From Panorpa germanica (taxonomy: Eukaryota > Arthropoda > Insecta > Mecoptera > Panorpidae): DNA of 64,000 bases. Location: positions 9,424,001 to 9,488,000 of the forward strand of contig OY783209.1 of the NCBI GenBank assembly GCA_963678705.1, given 5' to 3'. Below the pieces are notes generated by a model. The model was not told where the DNA came from. It searched no databases and was given only the letters and a program-made list of their open reading frames with translations. A program made the translations under genes and the position numbers. Of the stretch, positions 11,175-20,627 are shown in pieces; position 1 is the stretch's first letter, and each line of letters starts with the position of its first letter.

Positions 11175-14100
11175 ATGACTATGAACTATATTGCGAGTGT
11201 GCCAAAGCTAAAAGGCAGAGAGAATTACGATGAGTGGTGTTTCGCGGCCGAAAACTTGTTGGTACTAGAAGGGATGGAAAAGTACATCAAACCTAGTGCA
11301 GACTTCGAAGTTAAGCCAGTGGACGACTCCAAAACGAAGGCAAAGCTAATTTTGACCATCGATCCAGCATTGTACGTGCATATAAGGAATACCAGGAGCT
11401 CGGCAGAATTATGGACAAAATTGAAAGCCATGTTCGATGACTCCGGTTTCTCAAGAAAAATAACCTTACTTCGACATTTGATTTCGATAAGACTTGAAAA
11501 CTGTGATTCGATGACTACCTATGTCACACAAATGATCGAAACGGCTCAAAAGTTAAATGGCACTGGATTTACAATAACAGATGAATGGGTCGGATCATTA
11601 TTATTAGCAGGTTTGACTGATCGCTATTCTCCAATGATAATGGCAATAGAACATTCTGGCATTTCGATAAGTGCGGATACTATAAAGTCGAAGTTACTCG
11701 ACATGGAAGTAACCAGTGATTTTGAAGGTGCAGCTGGCGGTACGGCGGCATTTGCAGCGAGAAATAAATATAATTCTGGCAGCAGCGGTAAACCAAAGAA
11801 ATATGGCGGCAACCCAATGTCGAACAAAAAGACAGCGGCAGATACATCAGCAAAAACAATCACTTGTTTCAAATGTAAAGAGGATGGACATTATCGAAAT
11901 CAGTGCCCAATGTTGAAGAAAAACACAAATAAATGCGTGTTTAACGTTGTTTTCCTAAACGGAAAGTATAACAAAAACGAATGGTACATTGACTCCGGCG
12001 CAAGTGCACACATAACAGCAAATAAAGATTGGGTAAAGAACATGAACACAACTCCATGTATACCAGAAATTGTTGTAGCAAATGAATCAAAAGTGCCAGT
12101 TGTTTGTTCCGGAGAAGTTGACATTATTTCTAAACTTGGATGCAATATAATAGTGAAAGATGTGTTGTGTGTGCCTAGCCTGACAACCAACCTATTGTCG
12201 GTTAGTGAGCTCATTCAGAATGGCAATCATGTGATATTTACAAAGAAAAACTGTTATATTAGAGACAAGAACAATGTTTTGGTGGCGACAGCTGATTTAT
12301 CTGATGGTGTTTATAAGTTGAGATTACAATCACAAAGTTGTATGTTGGCTACTACAGCTAGTGCAAAGTTATGGCACAGAAGACTGGCACATATAAACAG
12401 CCAAGACATGCACAGAATGAGAAATGGTATTGTTGATGGTTTGTCTTATGATAACTCACTTGACATAACCAAATCACAATGTACTACTTGTTGTGAGGGA
12501 AAACAAATGAGATTACCATTTTCTCATGTGGGTGAGCGGAGTACAGAAACTTTACACAGAATCCACACAGATATTTGCGGCCCAATGGAAACAAGTTCTT
12601 TGAGTGGTGCTCGCTATTTCCTGTTATTTGTTGATGATTATAGTCGCATGACTTTTATTTATTTTCTGAAGCAAAAGAATGAAGCTTTGAACAGATTTAA
12701 AGAGTTCAAATCATTGGTTGAGAATCAACAGAGTAAGAAAATAAAGGTGATCAGGTCAGACAATGGACTAGAATTTTGTAACAAGGAATTTGAAGGCTAT
12801 TTGAAGCAAGCTGGAATTATACACCAGAAAACAAATTGTTATACACCTGAGCAAAATGGACTTTGTGAAAGGAGTAATCGTACAGTTGTTGAGAAAGCCA
12901 AATGTTTACTATATGATGCAAATTTAGATAAGAAATTTTGGGCGGAAGCAGCCAATACTGCTGTGTACTTGAAAAATAGATCGATTGCATCAGGATTGGA
13001 TAAAACACCTTATGAGTTATGGTATGGATCAAAACCAGACTTAAGTCACCTACGTTTGTTTGGAAGCAAAATTATGGTGCATGTACCCAAACAGAAACGT
13101 TTGAAATGGGACAAGAAAGCTACACAACATATTCTAGTTGGATATGGTGATGGTGTTAAAGGTTATCGTGTGTACAATCCTTCTAAGAACACTGTAATGA
13201 TCAGTAGAGATATAATAGTGATAGAAGATGTAACACCTATCAAGGAAGTCAGTGAAGAGTCAGCTATTTGGATATCCAATGAAGAAAATCCTACCGACAA
13301 TTTAGTGGAGGAAAGTAAAGATAAAGTGGGGGAGAGCAGAGATTCAGTGGGGGATCTGTCTAATAATGTTTCAGAAACAGATTTTTTAGATTGCTCTTCA
13401 GGTTCCTCATTACATACTGATGACAATGAAACACTGACTGAAATAAACACTGAAGATGTTCCAGAACAAGCAGTATCAATACCTGAGCAAGTGCCAGATG
13501 TGCCAAGTAAGCGTCAGAGAAAGAAGCCTGAGCGCTATGGTATTAGCAACATATGTGTTTCCAGTACTGTTCCAGCATCGGAGGAGATTGTATTCTCAGA
13601 GGCTCTTGAAGGGCCTGACCGGGAGCAGTGGAAGCAGGCAATGGCTGATGAATTACAGTCATTTGAGGACAGTGATGCGTGGCAGCTTGTGGACCATCCA
13701 GGTGATGTGACAATAGTGAAGTGTAGGTGGGTGCTAAATAAAAAGTATGATTTTGAAAACAATGTAAGGTATAGGGCTCGATTAGTGGCAAAAGGTTTCT
13801 CGCAGAAACCAGGTGTTGATTATACAGATACTTTTTCACCGGTAGTGCGGCATTCTACTCTAAGATTGTTGTTTGCACTTAGTGTTCAAATGAAAATGAG
13901 TATAACACATCTAGATGTAACCACTGCTTTCCTTAATGGTTTTTTGAAAGAAAATATTTATATGTCATTACCTGAAGGTTTTGTAAACAAAAGTGGGGGA
14001 AAGGTCTTAAAATTAAATAAAGCCATTTATGGGCTAAAACAGTCTTCCCTGGCATGGTATGAAAGAGTTAAAGAAGTTTTGAGTAGATTAGATTTCAAAA

Positions 14101-15113
14101 ATAGTCAATATGAACCATGTTTGTTTACAAAAATAACTGGTAAAATTAAAGTGATAGTGGCCCTGTATGTGGATGATTTTTTGATTTTTTCAAACAATGA
14201 TTTTGAAACAAATAAATTAAAAAGTGTATTAGGTTCAGAATTTAAGTTAAAAGACTTGGGACCTGTAAGACAATATTTAGGCATGAGAATAAATTTAGAT
14301 AAAAATAAAAATGTTATTACTGTAGATCAACAACAATATATTGAACAGTTAGTTTCTAAATTTCAAATGTCTGATTGTAAGACACAAAGTACTCCGATTG
14401 AGCCTAAATTGAATTTAGATAAGTCATCTGATAAATGTTTACCTGATGTTCCTTATCAAAAACTTATTGGAAGTCTGATGTATCTGGCAGTATTAACAAG
14501 ACCAGATATTGCTTACTGTGTTAGCTATCTCAGTCAATTTAATAGTTGTTATAGTCACATACATTGGAATTATTGTAAACGTGTATTAAGATATTTACTG
14601 CATACTAAAAGTTATTGTTTAAAATATACCAATAATAACAATAGTAATTTACAAGGTTTTGTAGACAGTGATTGGGCAAGTGATGCTCTAGATAGAAAAT
14701 CCTATACTGGATTTTGCTTTATGTTGTCAGGGTCTGCCATTTCCTGGCAAAGTAGGAAGCAGAAAACGGTTTCATTATCCAGTACTGAGGCGGAATACAC
14801 TGCTCTTTCTGAAGCTTCAAGAGAAGCTATTTATCTAAGAAATTTAATGCATGAAATTACTGATGTATTTAATGTAATTGATTTGTATTGTGATAACCAA
14901 AGTGCATTGAAGTTAGCCTCGAGTAGTCAGAGTCATAATAGATCCAAGCATATAGATGTGCGTTGTCATTTTATTAGAGATGTTGTAAAGAACAACTTTG
15001 TAAAAGTTAAGTACATTCCTACTGAAGAAATGCCTGCAGATATTTTAACAAAAGGTCTTTGTCATCTGAAACATTATAAGTTTATGAATTTACTTGGCAT
15101 TGTTTCTGTGTAA
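11175..15113 (+). CDS. Copia gag-pol polyprotein, intact
   Basis: The frame is open from 11148. The ATG at 11175 (residue 10 of that frame) fits the usual short copia N-terminus (MTMNYIASVPKLKGRENYDEW), giving about 1312 aa. Numbering from 11148, the gag UBN2-type domain spans 20-190 and the zinc knuckle CFKCKEDGHYRNQC lies at 240-253. The aspartic protease motif is DSGAS at 282, and the integrase zinc domain is near 410-450. The integrase triad is D475, D538, E574 with the canonical 35-residue last gap. RT spans 850-1090 with D923 and YVDD at 1007-1010. RNase H residues are D1173, E1214, D1249. The C-terminus is ADILTKGL. No stop, frameshift or missing catalytic residue was found. Functions are polyprotein cleavage, reverse transcription and integration of the element. 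Confidence 0.95.
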   Translation: MTMNYIASVPKLKGRENYDEWCFAAENLLVLEGMEKYIKPSADFEVKPVDDSKTKAKLILTIDPALYVHIRNTRSSAELWTKLKAMFDDSGFSRKITLLRHLISIRLENCDSMTTYVTQMIETAQKLNGTGFTITDEWVGSLLLAGLTDRYSPMIMAIEHSGISISADTIKSKLLDMEVTSDFEGAAGGTAAFAARNKYNSGSSGKPKKYGGNPMSNKKTAADTSAKTITCFKCKEDGHYRNQCPMLKKNTNKCVFNVVFLNGKYNKNEWYIDSGASAHITANKDWVKNMNTTPCIPEIVVANESKVPVVCSGEVDIISKLGCNIIVKDVLCVPSLTTNLLSVSELIQNGNHVIFTKKNCYIRDKNNVLVATADLSDGVYKLRLQSQSCMLATTASAKLWHRRLAHINSQDMHRMRNGIVDGLSYDNSLDITKSQCTTCCEGKQMRLPFSHVGERSTETLHRIHTDICGPMETSSLSGARYFLLFVDDYSRMTFIYFLKQKNEALNRFKEFKSLVENQQSKKIKVIRSDNGLEFCNKEFEGYLKQAGIIHQKTNCYTPEQNGLCERSNRTVVEKAKCLLYDANLDKKFWAEAANTAVYLKNRSIASGLDKTPYELWYGSKPDLSHLRLFGSKIMVHVPKQKRLKWDKKATQHILVGYGDGVKGYRVYNPSKNTVMISRDIIVIEDVTPIKEVSEESAIWISNEENPTDNLVEESKDKVGESRDSVGDLSNNVSETDFLDCSSGSSLHTDDNETLTEINTEDVPEQAVSIPEQVPDVPSKRQRKKPERYGISNICVSSTVPASEEIVFSEALEGPDREQWKQAMADELQSFEDSDAWQLVDHPGDVTIVKCRWVLNKKYDFENNVRYRARLVAKGFSQKPGVDYTDTFSPVVRHSTLRLLFALSVQMKMSITHLDVTTAFLNGFLKENIYMSLPEGFVNKSGGKVLKLNKAIYGLKQSSLAWYERVKEVLSRLDFKNSQYEPCLFTKITGKIKVIVALYVDDFLIFSNNDFETNKLKSVLGSEFKLKDLGPVRQYLGMRINLDKNKNVITVDQQQYIEQLVSKFQMSDCKTQSTPIEPKLNLDKSSDKCLPDVPYQKLIGSLMYLAVLTRPDIAYCVSYLSQFNSCYSHIHWNYCKRVLRYLLHTKSYCLKYTNNNNSNLQGFVDSDWASDALDRKSYTGFCFMLSGSAISWQSRKQKTVSLSSTEAEYTALSEASREAIYLRNLMHEITDVFNVIDLYCDNQSALKLASSSQSHNRSKHIDVRCHFIRDVVKNNFVKVKYIPTEEMPADILTKGLCHLKHYKFMNLLGIVSV

Positions 15114-15147
15114 TCATGTGTACTTAGATTATTTTGATAAGTGGGGG

Positions 15148-15269
15148 TATTGTAATAGGTATCAAAATATCACTACTTAGTAACTAGTAACGCCATCTGT
15201 AATCTGTTGTGTAAAAACTTTTTCTTATGTCAAATATAGTCTGTTGCGAACTGCTAACGTGTCTTTATA
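15148..15269 (+). repeat. 3' LTR of copia element
   Basis: Copy of 10970-11091 at a constant offset of 4178 bases with no difference seen. It is followed by GAATC and return to BEL/Pao sequence. Confidence 0.9.
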
Positions 15270-15274
15270 GAATC

Positions 15275-15550
15275 AAACAAGCAACAAATAAAATTTTTGA
15301 TTCAAATACAATACTTCCATCAGATATTAATTGCAATGTTTACAACATTGATGTAAAACAAACATCTGTACTGTTGGAATTGTTAAAAGATAATTGTTTC
15401 AATAACATTGTAACTATTGAGTTGATGATTGTTGTGTACATTATGCAAATGATAATGTATGCTACATTGATAATTATGGTTTCTGTTATATTTAGGATAG
15501 TAATTAATTTGTTTTATATTATTTTCACAAAATTATGTAGACTACCATAG
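15275..15550 (+). pseudogene. BEL/Pao ORF tail cut off by copia
   Basis: Continues the frame of 9560-10969 exactly in phase across the insertion for 91 codons and then stops. It would have completed a protein of about 561 aa before copia arrived. The C-terminal 45 residues are hydrophobic and low in complexity. I recognise no domain in it, and it may be non-homologous sequence read in frame after the integrase deletion. Confidence 0.6.
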
Positions 15551-15705
15551 AGTTAAGAAGTTTATGTTATTTTGTGTAATTTTGTTTATAATAGTTTTAA
15601 GAAGTTCACATTATTTTTTGTAAATTGGTTTATAATAATTTTATGTAACATTGTATAATTTGATATTGGTTGTGAGCTTATCTACTTCTGCTGGCTGGCA
15701 ATTTA

Positions 15706-16014
15706 TGTTCAGTACAAAATTAGTACAGAACATAAGAAGATGTCTCTGTTGGCATTCCAACATTATAATGTATTGTTGTCTCTAATAGAAGTAATGCGCA
15801 TGACTACAATACGACGACTGCTGTACGCTACAGCGATATGGCATTCGTGTCAGTTGTGTTTTGGGCTTCTACACTGTCAAGATCATAATTCCCAACCATC
15901 TTGTTATTATAAGAATGTTGGTTCAAAGTTATTAAAAAGTGTAAAATTATTTTATCATTAAACAATTGAATAATTATTCAATCTACAAATACTCGCATGG
16001 TTTTATTTCGTACA
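15706..16014 (+). repeat. 3' LTR of the BEL/Pao element
   Basis: 309 bp, same sequence as 8133-8441, followed by the GCAGG duplication and the remainder of family A copy 1. The bases before it (ctggctggcaattta) are not purine-rich, so the plus-strand primer site is not evident. Confidence 0.92.
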
Positions 16015-16318
16015 GCAGGGTTAAATAAAATAAAAACTTATTATTCTTTGACTTGACTTGATTATTTGACTACCAACAGCTACAAAACATTACCATAGCA
16101 CTGACCTACTCAACAAATAACTGACGTTAAAATGCATTTCACGTCATACAAATATGGCCGACCATTTCTAGCGCTAAAACTAAATTCAAACTTTTAATTG
16201 CTATATATTCGTCAATATTTAGCTATTTAATAAAATAGACACGCTAATACACATTTATTAACATCAATTTCAATCAACAATTGAAAAATCGACCACTAAA
16301 AAATGAGAACACAAGCCC
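16015..16318 (+). mobile_element. Family A element, copy 1, right part
   Basis: Resumes at GCAGG with gttaaataaaataaaaactt and ends with the right terminal repeat (aacacaagccc, one change from the consensus). Together with 7804-8132 it gives a copy of about 630 bp. Confidence 0.85.
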
Positions 16319-17090
16319 ATTTCTACTTAAATGTTTATTAATACACCAGTGTGTTGCAAAAGATCCCCCTCATTCTCCGATTCACTCATCCGTCATGTAC
16401 GCACCAATAAAAAAGAGGGGATTAGTCTGTTCCAGTGTGAGAGCTGCCTAAAATACTCTTTGTTCTAGATCTAGAGAATTATCTTGCTATTGTTATTTTT
16501 ATGTCCTCGATGGGGGTGTAACACCCCATAACATTATATACGGTACATTATTATCACCCAGTAAACCCCGTAAATCAATTACTGTGGGTAAACACAGATC
16601 CGTAAGCTTTTGTTTACTAGTTCTGCCCTTTGCTCACTGTGATGGAAGTACCATCCTCCCACCCACACTTTCTACATCCCTACAACCCTTCCACCCACCC
16701 TCTACATGTCTGTCGCATGCCGTCCATCACTCGGCAGTGCTCGGACGTGGACTATTGTTCCACTATGTATATTTACCTTCCCCTCCCCACCCCCCTACCT
16801 ACTCCTACTATATCTTCTGTACTTCAAGCACTAGGATGTCCAACACCTCTCGGGGAGGCTGTACTACGAGTATCCTATTGTTGCTATGTAAATATTTTCC
16901 CATTTTTCATTTAAAATTTTATTCTTTTTATTCAATAGAAAGTTTTATTCTCAATTTCTTTTTTTTTAATGTTAGTAAGATAAGTAATTATATCAATTAA
17001 ACAATTCGCTGGTTTCTTAATAAACAGTATTAAGTAGTACACCTAATTGTATAAAATTCATTTCTGATTTTCAGTTCGATAAAGTAACTT
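16319..17090. other. Intergenic DNA, no gene supported
   Basis: A pyrimidine-rich part (about 16640-16860) gives spurious proline/serine-rich frames. No splice-supported coding exon, RNA gene or terminal repeats were found. Confidence 0.45.
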
Positions 17091-17672
17091 TAATGGGGGT
17101 AAGGTTTCAACTTTTTTATTTATTTATATTATGGTACAACATATTAAGTTTATTGTGTAAAAATTTGAAGTCGATTGGAGTAAAACCGTCGGAGATATAG
17201 AGTTTTAAGTCTAGCTCAAAATTTTGTACACTCTTACTTTAAATAAATGCCGAGGTAACGCTACGGAGTTTTTTTTATTTTTTTAATTTTAATGTATTTT
17301 AAAATAACAAAGTTTCTGATTTATTTCATGAAAAAACGGTATTTTGACTTTTAAGTGCAATAAAAAATTTAAAAATCAATGAAAAAAAAAACTCGACAGC
17401 GTTACCTGCAGAAACTTATCAACTAATGAAATCATTTTGGTTTTTCCATTTCAGAAAATCCAGTGATGAGTTATGAGTTGCACCGCAATATTACTTTTTT
17501 TTTGTGACGTCGGCAGAGATTCGTTGTCAATGCCTCATTTCTTGATATTTATTTATGAAAATTTCACAAAGTATTCTTTAAATGTCATTTTATCATGTAG
17601 TAATTATAGAAATAATTATCATGTATTAACTGTGTCGTCAAAAAACATTATCGAAAATATGCTTCTTTTTTA
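17091..17672 (+). repeat. Family B repeat, long copy 1
   Basis: Aligns by eye with 53205-53890 and 57545-58230. It has the tail acagcgttacctgcagaaac through gtgacgtcggcagagattcg to ttatcgaaaatatgcttctt. This copy lacks part of the ctctctggtctgc segment of the others. The reading frame at 17473-17673 recurs in other copies only because the repeat does. No protein family is recognised and the class is unknown. Confidence 0.75.
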
Positions 17673-19924
17673 ACGTCTCTATGGACTCTCACGTATTGTT
17701 AAGTTTGTACAAAGCGACATTCTACAGGTTCAAGAATGGGGTTAAATTAAATTAAAATTAAAACATTTATAAAACATAATATGAAATTATAACACAAGAC
17801 AGCAATTCAAGTATATACTAAAAATTGACGAAAAATTTGGGTCACTGCAAGAAAATTGATACTGACAATTTACAAATGAAATTTTGTGATCTGAATATCA
17901 TCTTAAATTTACATACTATACAAATACACGAGTGTATATATTTCTATTTGGCGAGGCTGTGTCATTAAATGATATCATTAGATGCAGCAAATGAGGGCAG
18001 TTGTATACACAAATACACTCAAACAGAGTACTCGCCTATAGAATACGAATACGAATACATAACAATATAATCCAACAAACGTAAAACGTTGCTGAGCCAT
18101 TACTACGCTAATAGCTGATACTATGATCCATTAATTAGCTGTCAACCATCCAAATACCAACACATTCATTATCTTAATCCCTTTATGTATATCTGAATGA
18201 CATGTTTAAGGGCAGGCAGACATATGTAAGAATGTGTAACGTTTAAAAAGAATGAATAATAAAATATTAACTGTTTGTATAAATCGTCACATGTGTGGTG
18301 ACAGCGCTGTCATCGTAAAACCACTCATGCTGTATTTTATGTATATTTAGTATTACCATCATCAAATAAACTACAGCGAATTTTATTTTTATATATAAAA
18401 ATATTGTTGTTTTTTAAATTTTGTTGTTTAGCTTAATCAGCCTTCTTTGCAAATATATTTTGAATGGATAGTCATATAAATTGCGATTTATTTTCACACA
18501 CTAAAGTATCATTCCCACACTCACTGCTTTAATTTTATTTTGTATTTAATTTAAATTGTTTAGCATATGGCAATACGCGTAGCATTCACAGTACCATTTA
18601 TAATTTAATTTATTTTTTAAGTTTTCTTAGCTTCTTTTAGAACCTTACAAGTTCCAATGTTTTAAATTAAAAAAAACTATATTATATTATAACCTCTAAA
18701 ATGTAACAATCTGTCAAAATACAGTAGGATTTACTTTGAAAAGAAGTTTAATGTCAGTTTTTGAAAAATATAGGGAAGTGAAAACAATTTTAATTATTTG
18801 TCGAACTGTCAAAGTTTATATTACTAACGATGCATACGCATCAACTAAATTAACTAAACTTAAATTAAAACACAAATGTAAAAAGGAATGCTTAAACGAG
18901 AACCTGAAATCTAGATTACAATATTAAATAAACAGTAAATTAAATATCAAAACAGTGAGTGGGAATGAGGCTTTCTATTGTCGATGTTTCTATTGTCAAT
19001 TAAGCTACAGAAAAACTAAAGAAAGATTAACCTAAAAAGTGAGTTTGTCAACTATGGTTTTGTCAAAGACCGACTACAGTTAACACACCTCATTATTGAC
19101 AAATGTGATTTTTAGATAATAGCGACCTTCAACCGATATGTGTCAAAATTTCTTGACATTCCGACAATTAGTTTACGAGTTACAGAAGTTCAAAGTCTGT
19201 CAAATACAAACTAAATGGCGTAGCTTGCTCAAAATTTAACAGTAGTCTATTAATAGAAGGGAGTTAACGGAAAATGCGCGGGAAATTCAAACCACCCTCG
19301 TATTTATAGGCTAACGGTGGTTATATATATTCAAACCAACAAGAAACTTGTTTAAAAAATTTGTATCTAAGCCAAAGCCTAATAATTTAAAATAATATAT
19401 AAAAGTTTTTATCCTAATTGTCACGAAATTTTTATGCAGCAAATGTGACTTAAACTTACGACTCACAGTTTAAGGGTTGTAACATTACAGTTACAAGGAA
19501 TATGTTCCGAGATATCTTGGCACCGATATTGAATTAATTTATAACTCTGATAGCAGCGCTGGGCCAGGAAAATATACAAATGCAATATGCAGCTGTATGG
19601 CGTATGTCTACCGAGTCTACCATGTCTAGCAGTGTACCTCTACGACGACCGCGCAACGCGCAGTCAATGCAAACTGCACATTGCACATTGCATACTGCAC
19701 ATACGAGTATAGTATACAAACGTACATCGGGTGCTTTTTGTTCATTGCATTTGCACCAAATCAGTGCATCGTAAAGTACAGTAGAAAACATGTCGAGACT
19801 TATTGTATTTACTGTACCAGCATCGCTTTAAAATCATCCGTGGATTCCGTGGTAAAGGTCAACGTATTTTTTTGTTGTAGGAGAACGTCTATTAGTAGTA
19901 TGCATTTAAAATATTCTAAAAATG
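17673..19924. other. Intergenic DNA with a possible inverted-repeat element
   Basis: Around 18511-18528 (attcccacactcactg) and 18947-18963 (cagtgagtgggaat) are inverted ends about 450 bases apart, with AT-rich sequence between. This may be a MITE, but no clean target duplication was found. At about 19660-19700 there is a short run of ttgcacattgcata-like units. No gene is supported. Confidence 0.4.
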
Positions 19925-20213
19925 TAGATAAAATATTATTAACACTAGGAGGCAGGGCAATAAAGTTCGATGAGAAAATGAGTAAGGAGTAATGAGTAGA
20001 AAGGAGGATGGGAGAAGAGGCACGAAAAAGAGAAAGGTGTATTTTGAAAGGAATGGGTTAAGGATAGAAGAGGCAGAGAGAAGAAGGCAAAAATGTAGAA
20101 GAGGAGCTAAGGAGCAAAGGCAAAGAGATAGAGCAACAGGAAAGAATTTGGGAGAGAGAGTTACCGGAATAGATTGTGATTTAGATTGGGAAACGAGAGA
20201 TAACTGGAGATAA
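19925..20213 (+). pseudogene. Short LINE ORF2 remnant, same family as 4386-5133
   Basis: Two plus-strand frames in succession carry GGRAIKFDEKMSKE and then TKKRKVYFERNGLRIEEAERRR. These align with GKRAIKYEEKMSS and PKKRKKYFGRNGMAIEEAERRR of the minus-strand copy. A stop and frame change near 19990 and loss of the downstream cysteine motif show decay. Confidence 0.65.
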
Positions 20214-20308
20214 AAACATTATTTTTTAATCCTGCAAAAAAAATTTAAAAATCGTTTAGTACTTTTCCAGAAAATTGCTATAAACTTATCCATAGCCATA
20301 TATGTTTT

Positions 20309-20627
20309 GCGGCACCCTCCCATTTGGTGCCAATGCCTAAAAAAATGATCTGTGTAAAATTTTAGGTCAATCGGATAACGGAAAAACGTTCGTCGCACGA
20401 AAAAAAGTCATAGATGATAATATATGTGTTTTTAATAGATCTACAACTTTCGTATAATACATTTTTGCATAAAATTATTATTTCGCAAGATAAAGCAATT
20501 TTTTTTAAAAATTCTGGAATTTTTCAATTTTCCGGGCTCTTGGAGCACCCTTTCCCATTATCCGATTGATCTAAAATTTTACATATATTATTTTGTCATG
20601 CAATGGAACCAAACTGGAGGGTGCCGC
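20309..20627. repeat. Foldback element with ~75-bp arms
   Basis: The left arm starts gcggcaccctcccatttggt and runs to about 20384. The right arm runs from about 20553 to 20627 and ends ggagggtgccgc. They are inverted copies with modest divergence, sharing the motif taaaattttaggtcaatcgg in the left arm and its complement in the right. The loop is about 170 bases and AT-rich. No coding content. Class unknown. Confidence 0.65.

Larger units (their letters stand above)
10970..15269 (+). mobile_element. Full-length Ty1/copia retrotransposon
   Basis: 4.3 kb with 122-bp LTRs at 10970-11091 and 15148-15269 that look identical. The 5-bp target duplication is GAATC (10965-10969 and 15270-15274). GGTTATGGGC follows the 5' LTR directly, matching the known copia use of an internal tRNA-iMet fragment as primer. 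A purine tract (gataagtggggg) abuts the 3' LTR at 15147. This places the LTR start at TAT rather than at the TG three bases further in. The internal ORF is open throughout, so the copy may be active. It sits inside the BEL/Pao element in the same orientation. Confidence 0.95.
8133..16014 (+). mobile_element. Non-autonomous BEL/Pao LTR retrotransposon, interrupted by copia
   Basis: Bounded by two 309-bp LTRs that appear identical, with TG...CA ends and a 5-bp duplication GCAGG at 8128-8132 and 16015-16019. Without the copia insert and its target duplication the element is about 3.58 kb. It contains a gag-like DUF1759 domain and two short leftovers of pol, but no protease, RT catalytic core or integrase. 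No clear polypurine tract precedes the 3' LTR. Identical LTRs with a gutted interior imply that it moved recently with proteins supplied in trans. That last step is inference. Confidence 0.9.

Noticed and set aside
17473-17673. ORF in family B shared with 53692-53907
   Set aside because: Frame shared by repeat identity only; the copies differ by frame-breaking indels and no domain is visible.
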